Positions 58,302 through 64,000 of a stretch of 64,000 nucleotides of DNA are shown in pieces. Position numbers and translations under genes: made by a program. Every line of letters begins with the position of its first letter. Position 1 is the first letter of the stretch. The stretch is from Polydactylus sextarius (lineage: Eukaryota > Chordata > Actinopteri > Polynemidae). Where the stretch lies: assembly GCA_016801845.1 (NCBI GenBank), contig CM028917.1, forward strand, positions 1,638,001-1,702,000, given 5' to 3'. The notes under the pieces are model-generated. The model searched no databases. It worked only from the letters and a program-made list of their open reading frames with translations, and was not told where the DNA came from.

Positions 58302-58411
58302 CAGTCTTGTAAAGAGGGGCACTCCCAAATGCCAGAGGTGATCGTTCAGCAGTCCGCTGTACACCACGTTCCCGAAGACAGCGATGCTTCCTGACTTACA
58401 CAACGTGTTTC
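58302..58411 (-). CDS. Candidate internal coding exon, unknown protein
   Basis: On the minus strand a pyrimidine-rich acceptor (TTTCTTCTGTGTCCCCCGCAG, ending at 58412) is followed by 110 bases and a consensus donor CTG/GTAAGAG. Of three frames two are stopped. The open one reads through all 36 full codons, entering in phase 1 and leaving in phase 0, and gives NTLCKSGSIAVFGNVVYSG, then a segment ending HLWHLGVPLFTRL. Residue mix (Gly, Val, aromatic, Trp-His-Leu-Gly) is protein-like. Length is typical of an internal vertebrate exon. The hydrophobic-polar pattern could be part of a beta-rich or membrane-proximal domain, but I do not recognise the family. Neighbouring exons are not visible, so introns on both sides must be long or end outside the window. 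Best-supported coding segment here. Confidence 0.5.
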
Positions 58412-59152
58412 CTGCGGGGGACACAGAAGAAACACAGCCGAGCGTCATTGTAACGGACAGGAAACAACAAAGTGGTCGAGGGCATGAAAGTCCAACAGTA
58501 GTAAGACACAGAGGGGAAAAAAAAAGGCAAATTCAATCAAAGGAAATCATTGCACAGGAAGAGAAATAATAGAGAATGCAACATCGATTGTTATAAATAT
58601 TGATTCCGGAGGTTTATTGACCTTACACGTAATGACGAATACGGATAGGTAGCTTTTCTACAATCAATAAACTTGTACAACTGAGTCAGGATCATCTAAC
58701 AACACGAATAACTAAATTGTTGCATGTAGTGTGATGACAGTGAGGAAAAATACTGCAAATCTACAAAACAATATGATAACGGCTAAACCTGCGAGTGCTT
58801 CATTGAAACATTAAAACCTCTTAATAAGACCCAAAAAATGACAGTAAGTCTGCAGGGCTGAGTCTCACTCAGACTCACAATTAGTCTAAGTGACAGTAAA
58901 GTAACTTTACACGGGTGCAAACACTGTAAAAATTTTAACATTATAACATTTCATTGTTCTGTTTTTTTTTTTTTTTTTACACACTGCCATTACGAGATGA
59001 GCGACTGTTTCTGTGGCAATATTAGGATCTTAAAACTGTTTACGCAGGAAGAATCTGGAGGCTTCCAGTGTTATATGATTGGTGAGGTTTGAACTTGACG
59101 CCGTCCCAAATGAGGTAACAAACATGATTATAGAGTAAGCTGTTTAATAAGA

Positions 59153-59183
<31 letters not shown>

Positions 59184-61200
59184 GCAGCCCCCAATCTCCC
59201 CAAGCAACTGATGCCACCACATCATGATTAACTTATGATTTTACAAATGTTTTATGTTTTGACTGTAACTCGTCTCACTGAGGACAAGCTGTTCCACTGT
59301 CGTCTGCCCCTGAATGATTTAATGATTCCTTTCATCTGGTTTTCTGGAGTTTATAATAAGAGAACCTGGTCACTATTGGATGTTTTTGCCGACGTAGACG
59401 CCAATGCTTGGATATTGACAAATGTGCAGATATTCTTATAATCTTATTTTATACAGGTTGTTAGAGGTTGTTGGTCTGATCTGAAGTGTAAATAACTGTT
59501 TGTACCCAGGATCTACAAAGGTTATATACAGTGTACACGCTAAGTTTATATATGGGCCAACATATATGCAGATGATACCAATATATATGTTCTAGATTTT
59601 TATATATCAGGGTCTGAAGTGAAATTATCCTATAAAATATATGATTTATCAAAATAAAGTTAACAGAATATGAATGAAGATATATCTGAGCATATCTGAA
59701 TGAGCATGTTTTTATTTGCAACCCATCAAAGTGAGTTGGCAAGCCAGAGTCTGTCCCTGGAAAACACTGACATTTCTCAATTTTTCCAATATTTTAGATG
59801 TAATTTTTTGAAAACCTCCACTGACCATCTTCACATCTCTCCATTCAGCAGATTTTGGGTCTTGGGGTTTGTGGAGAATGACATTTATTAATAAATGAAG
59901 AATATTTTCTCAAAATCTTTGCAATCGGTCCACAAGTGAGCAACCAGAAACATGTTTTTTTGTTTAATTGTGCGGTACTTACTCCTCTGAAAAAAAAAGA
60001 ATCCGAACACTTCTGACCTCCTCTCACCTCCACTTACAGATGGAGGCGGCAGCAGACTGACATCTGTGGTTCTTCGAGGTTAAGATGACTGTATTTATCC
60101 ATGGAGTGTGGTGGCTGTAAACACAGCGAAATTCCTGAATCTTTATGTTCATTCAATTTAACGAAACAACTCGGTCTCTGTAGGAACCCTGTCTATCCTG
60201 TAGACTCTTATCACAACTATCTGAACCCAGAGCACTTTCGGTGATGTGCACTAGAGTGGACAAGTGTTCTGTTTTATTATACTGCAGCAGCTATTTGCCG
60301 GTTGCCTGGGATACTGTTCTCGCTGAATATTGGACTAATTGCAATGATTTTTGTCTCTATCAATCATTTACACCCCAAAACATGGTAAAATGAGGCCCAA
60401 GTTTAAAAATCTAGGAGTTATCACTGAAAATTTATATTCGAAGTCTGGATTTTTAATGGTTTTCATTATTATTGGAACATTACTCAGAAGTTTTGGTTAA
60501 ACTTTGGCTCTTTGAGGCTTTCCTAGCTGCAAAAAGTAAAAACAGAAAAGTCAATCTGCTTGACAGATACACAATAACTGCGGACCACCCTCCAACCCGC
60601 AGTAAAAAGTATAACATCGAGTGGCGTCCACTGCCCCTCAGGCCTCAAGGCACGGTTCATCCTCTCAAAGACCCTCATAATTAGCTCGGTGCCAATGAGC
60701 GGCCTCAGCAAACAAACAAACAAGAAACCCAACGTACACACACATGCATGCATGCCCACACACGTGTCCCCAAGAGGGTGATGTACTGCACACTGACGTC
60801 CCCATGTATGTGATGAATGCAAGCACAGAAAACACAGGTCCCTGCTGTAATTTCTGCACAAAGGAACCGCTGCAAAGGCGCACCAGGGGTGGAGCGAAGC
60901 AGTGCTGACAAGCAGCACATGCATTATTTAAAAACAAAAGTAAAAAATGCCCATTAAAGTGTCAGTGGTGCTTTCGGCAGTGCTGGCTTGGGCGCGGTGT
61001 GCGTATTACTGTTATTAATGGACCAGGCGTGGGGGGCATTGCTTCGGTGTGATTGCTCTGCTGCTGCTGTTGCTATCCGAGGTTCAAGCTTCTCTCTCCC
61101 CACCACAGCCACCACCACCACCACCACCCCTTCTTCTTCTCTGTATGTATGTGTGTGAGAGAGAGAGGAACAGATAAAGAGCATGATGCAGACAGAGACG
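58412..61200. other. Unique AT-rich non-coding DNA
   Basis: T18 at about 58,961-58,978, CA13 at about 59,155-59,182, and TATATA-rich sequence at 59,520-59,700. Small frames near 60,472-60,684 and 60,523-60,924 are not splice-bounded. CAAA repeat at about 60,710-60,723 and CCACCA-type repeats at about 61,106-61,127. No further exon recognised. Confidence 0.45.
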
Positions 61201-61700
61201 GAGAGACACTGTAAGACCCCAAGTGCACAGTCAATGAGCTCCTACAGCTAATATCATTTCACATTATTGAATGCATATTAAGGCAGAGAGGGAAAAAGAG
61301 AGAAAGAGAGAGAGAGAGACCTTGTCAGACGAATAGGAGCACCACTGCTTATATCAAATTCTGATCCGCCGTCATGGCCACGTCTAAAAAATGCCGGGAA
61401 TGTAGTCAGCATATTGAAAATAAGTGCATACCATTTTTCTTTTGCAGTTTAAGATCAAGGGGCTATACATTACCGCTACTGACACAGCAGAATGAGGTCA
61501 TTGTGCATGTTGTAATTACAGCTGGGTAAACACTCTCTGCTGCAACACTAGAAACACAGAGAGCATGTCGACCAGCACGGAGACGCTTACAGCAACATAA
61601 TCATGAAAATAATGAAATATATACACGCATAGAGCAACGAGTTCATTCTTTGGCAATAGGATTAGGAAATATTGAATAGAAAATATTAGATAATATAAGG
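61201..61700. promoter_or_regulatory. Possible conserved non-coding block
   Basis: Apart from a GA tract at about 61,303-61,318, this is repeat-poor. It has CTAATATCATTTCACATTAT, GAATGCATATTAAGGC, TAATTACAGCTGGG and CATAATCATGAAAATAATG. Short frames only. Confidence 0.33.
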
Positions 61701-61987
61701 AGAAGCTGGATCACTGGGTCGTTTTCGACTGTTATGACACCAACATGGTGGACAAACCAGAGACAGAGACACCACACTGAACTAGTCTCTCACAAGCAGC
61801 TTGTTATAGTCTTATTAATGTTGTTTACATGCAATAAACGAACACACACAAAACACACACACACACACACACAAGCAGGTAATTTCATTCTCCACACTCG
61901 TATGTAGAAAAATGTGACACAGAAGAGACGGCTTCATTTTCCCCGCTCTGACTCTGCAGAGCTGCACAGCCGCCGGCTTTTATTCAC
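61701..61987. other. Unique DNA with CA tract
   Basis: CA at about 61,853-61,873. No exon. Confidence 0.5.
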
Positions 61988-62046
61988 TTATTTATTTATT
62001 TATTTATGATTTTATTTTTGGCCATAAAAAAAAAAAAAAAAAAAAA
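61988..62046. repeat. (TTTA)n and A21 runs
   Basis: TTTA repeat at 61,988-62,006 and an A21 run at 62,026-62,046. Confidence 0.92.
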
Positions 62047-62730
62047 CAACAGATTCAGCTTTGCAGCACTGTAGCATCTGTTTTTCTTTTTTTTTTCTTT
62101 TTACTTCAGTTTAATAAAGTCAAAGCTGAACAGACGACGTGTTGCTCATGGCTTCCTGATGAAGCGGCGTTAGTTAATCCTGCTTTTTTAGCAGCAGTCG
62201 GATCTTCTCTCATCTGCAGACTCGACAGTATTGAGCCCAACCTCTGATTAATTATTAATCGTGTGATTAAAGTGTGTGTTGGAGTGTGTGGAGCTGGCTT
62301 GCAGGAAGGAGGAACCTGCAGACCACTTTACATTATCTACAACTTGAACTTCTTTTTATGGGCTTCATTGAGACTTTTTTTTTTTTTTTTTTTTTTTGCA
62401 TTTCAGAATGAGGCATTTAACTACAGGCAACAAATGATTTAATACTTAAATCACTGTCCATGTACAACAATACCTCCAAGAGCGGGAAAAGAAGGGAAGG
62501 AGAGGGTGTTGTTTTATTAAGTGAGTGATGCCTAGTTGAGTCTGGCTCAATTTTCTTTTGGCTGCAAGTCAGAGCTGCTTCTTCTTCTTTTTATTTCAGT
62601 GCAGACGTACATGGGGAATTTGGCCAACACAGATTCCAAGGCTGGTGCAGATACCAATATTTCACGAACGAATCTGCTTATAAATTATTCTAAATGCTTT
62701 AGATTCAACCTTAAACTTCACCAATTTTTA

Positions 62731-62761
<31 letters not shown>

Positions 62762-63521
62762 CTGAAGAGACAAACATAAATGGGAACTTGTTAAATTAGA
62801 ATCAGTTCAAGCGCGCGGCGCAGACAATGAACTATTTATTATTTCTGCATCACAAAACTGTGCAAAATCAAGAAGACACGTCATTTCTAATACATCATGG
62901 CGACGCGCTGATTGCACTGCGAAAACTTTTGACCTTATGAAGTTTGTTCTGTCTGGATTTGGGTCCTAAAGACCTTCTTCTTCTGCCGGTTGACTGAGAA
63001 CAGTTTGACCTGTTTCCAATAGAAATCAGTATGTTTAAAAAAAAAAATAAATAAAAAGGAATAAAAAGGAGAAAAAAAAAACATTGATTTTAGTTGAAAC
63101 GGTTCGAGATGCCTCAGATGAAGTTGAGAGGTTTTTACGGAAAATCTAAATTTAAGGACAGAAATAAGTGTTTAGTTAACAGATTAATAATAATGTGATA
63201 CATTTTCTTTATTATGAGCAGCAGATTAAATCAACTAGTGGATCAACAGGAAACACGTCTGATAATCGATTAATTATTTAAGTGACATGCCAAATATTCT
63301 CTGCTCTTTTTCTTTGTGTTATTTGATAGTGAACAGAATATTTTAAGGTTTGGGGCTGTCAGTTGGAAAAACAAGCAATAAGATGACGTGGCCTCGGGCT
63401 TTAGGAACTTGAGGTGGACATTTTTCACAAGGAGTTAGACTCAGTGATTATTGGTTAACAGGAAGGAGATGCAGTTGAATCTAGTCAGTTTCTGCTCACA
63501 GCCTTGATGTTTGTTTTATTT
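62047..63521. other. Unique non-coding DNA with T runs
   Basis: T23 at about 62,376-62,398 and T25 at about 62,737-62,761. Repeat-poor remainder has no recognised exon. Small plus frame at 62,536-62,799 is unsupported. Confidence 0.48.
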
Positions 63522-63584
63522 AAAAAAAAAAAAAAAAAAAAAGAAAAAGAAAACCGTGTGTGTGTGTGTGTGTGTGTGTGTGTA
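63522..63584. repeat. A21 run and (GT)14 microsatellite
   Basis: A run at 63,522-63,542, a GAAAAAGAAAACC spacer, then GT at about 63,556-63,583. Confidence 0.93.
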
Positions 63585-63639
63585 CATGCCCCCAGCCGCC
63601 TGCTCTCCGGCCTCCTCCCCCGGCTCTGCTGCTGGAGGT

Positions 63640-63745
63640 GGGTCACTTTAAGCATTCAAACTCCTCAACGTGCAGCTCATTTCTAGCAACGAGGCACATT
63701 GCTGCAATGCAATAAGGGAAAACAACACTTTTAATAATTCAGGCC
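63640..63745. promoter_or_regulatory. Short possible conserved element
   Basis: GCACATTGCTGCAATGCAAT (a C/EBP-like and POU-like word, with the symmetrical ATTGCTGCAAT at its core) followed by CACTTTTAATAATTCAGGCC. No coding signal. Confidence 0.3.
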
Positions 63746-64000
63746 CTGAGACCGTGAGTGCGTGTGAAGGGGGTGGCGGCGGTGGTGGTGGTGGGGGGGT
63801 TTGGTTGGTTGGTGGGTGGGTGGGTGGAGGGAAGATATCTTAAAGTACCGCAGAATGGCTCATTTAGCTCCTGCTACGCATTATTAAAGTTGTATCGAAC
63901 CCCCTCCTGGGTCTTTCCCAAAGTTTTTTTTTTTTTTTTTTTCATTTTCCTTTCCTCTTTCCCCAAAAGCCTGCAAGGTATCCAATAACAGCGAGCAACA
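63746..64000. other. G-rich GGT repeats and unique right edge
   Basis: GGCGGTGGTGGTGG and TTGGTTGGTGGGTGGGTGGG at about 63,773-63,827 offer G-quadruplex motifs. T19 run at about 63,925-63,942. Nothing else recognised before the window ends. Confidence 0.55.

Noticed and set aside
60472..60937. Overlapping small frames near 60.5-60.9 kb
   Set aside because: Open on both strands, not bounded by splice signals, no recognisable motif.
1..64000. CRISPR array, bacterial operon, phage or viral insertion
   Set aside because: No spaced direct repeats, no long contiguous coding, no ribosome-binding-site pattern and no viral gene signature; the sequence is vertebrate in character.

Overview
This window looks like nuclear DNA of a ray-finned (teleost) fish, probably a percomorph. 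The evidence is the very dense simple repeats (CA/GT, GA/CT, GGA, poly-A/T), CpG-bearing but mostly AT-rich unique sequence, vertebrate splice and TATA signals, and scraps of dispersed repeats that I remember as common in percomorph fish (a 'GCCCCCTGGTGG' family at about 13.9, 34.3 and 37.0 kb, and a 'TATTCAGGTCCTTTACGTAAGTAA' type element at 26.7 kb). Species and locus cannot be fixed from the sequence alone.

No complete protein-coding gene is visible. Almost every long open frame is an artefact of simple repeats or GC-rich DNA. I can support only isolated candidate exons. (1) At the left edge, a plus-strand TATA-like promoter is followed by an exon ending in ATG directly joined to a GTGAGT donor (349-357). 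(2) A minus-strand first coding exon lies at 22,914-23,039, with an open frame into a GTAAG donor and a CT/GA-rich leader upstream. (3) A promoter-like block at about 51.9-52.9 kb carries CAG, GGC and CT repeats, and a minus-strand ATG cluster sits just before a GTGAGT donor. (4) A 110-bp internal exon on the minus strand lies at 58,302-58,411, with good acceptor and donor and one open frame. I do not recognise the proteins. The strands do not combine into one simple gene model: candidates 2-4 could belong to one leftward gene with alternative starts, or to separate genes, and candidate 1 points the other way.

The rest is gene-poor DNA in which simple repeats alternate with low-repeat blocks rich in homeodomain (TAAT/ATTA), POU, TCF/LEF, E-box and MEIS-type words. 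The clearest are at about 2.0-2.3, 5.3-5.8, 8.6-9.1, 10.1-10.3, 13.1-13.7, 18.8-19.1, 19.7-20.0, 28.4-28.8, 40.3-40.6, 46.4-47.5, 48.1-48.7, 53.8-54.1, 56.2-56.4, 57.3-57.9 and 61.2-61.7 kb. This is how vertebrate conserved non-coding elements look by eye, and the layout suggests long introns or flanks of a developmental regulatory gene. That reading is inference: conservation cannot be measured here.

Layout: 0-5 kb candidate promoter, CA/GA/poly-A repeats and a GC-rich block; 5-20 kb alternating repeats and possible enhancers; 20-24 kb GT/CT repeats and candidate exon 2; 24-40 kb mostly unique AT-rich DNA with decayed transposon pieces and a (TA)33 tract; 40-51 kb possible enhancers, compound repeats and a (CA)30; 51-54 kb promoter-like repeat-rich block with a C25 run; 54-64 kb possible enhancers and the 58.3-kb exon. 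I found no RNA gene, CRISPR array, intact transposon or bacterial-type system.
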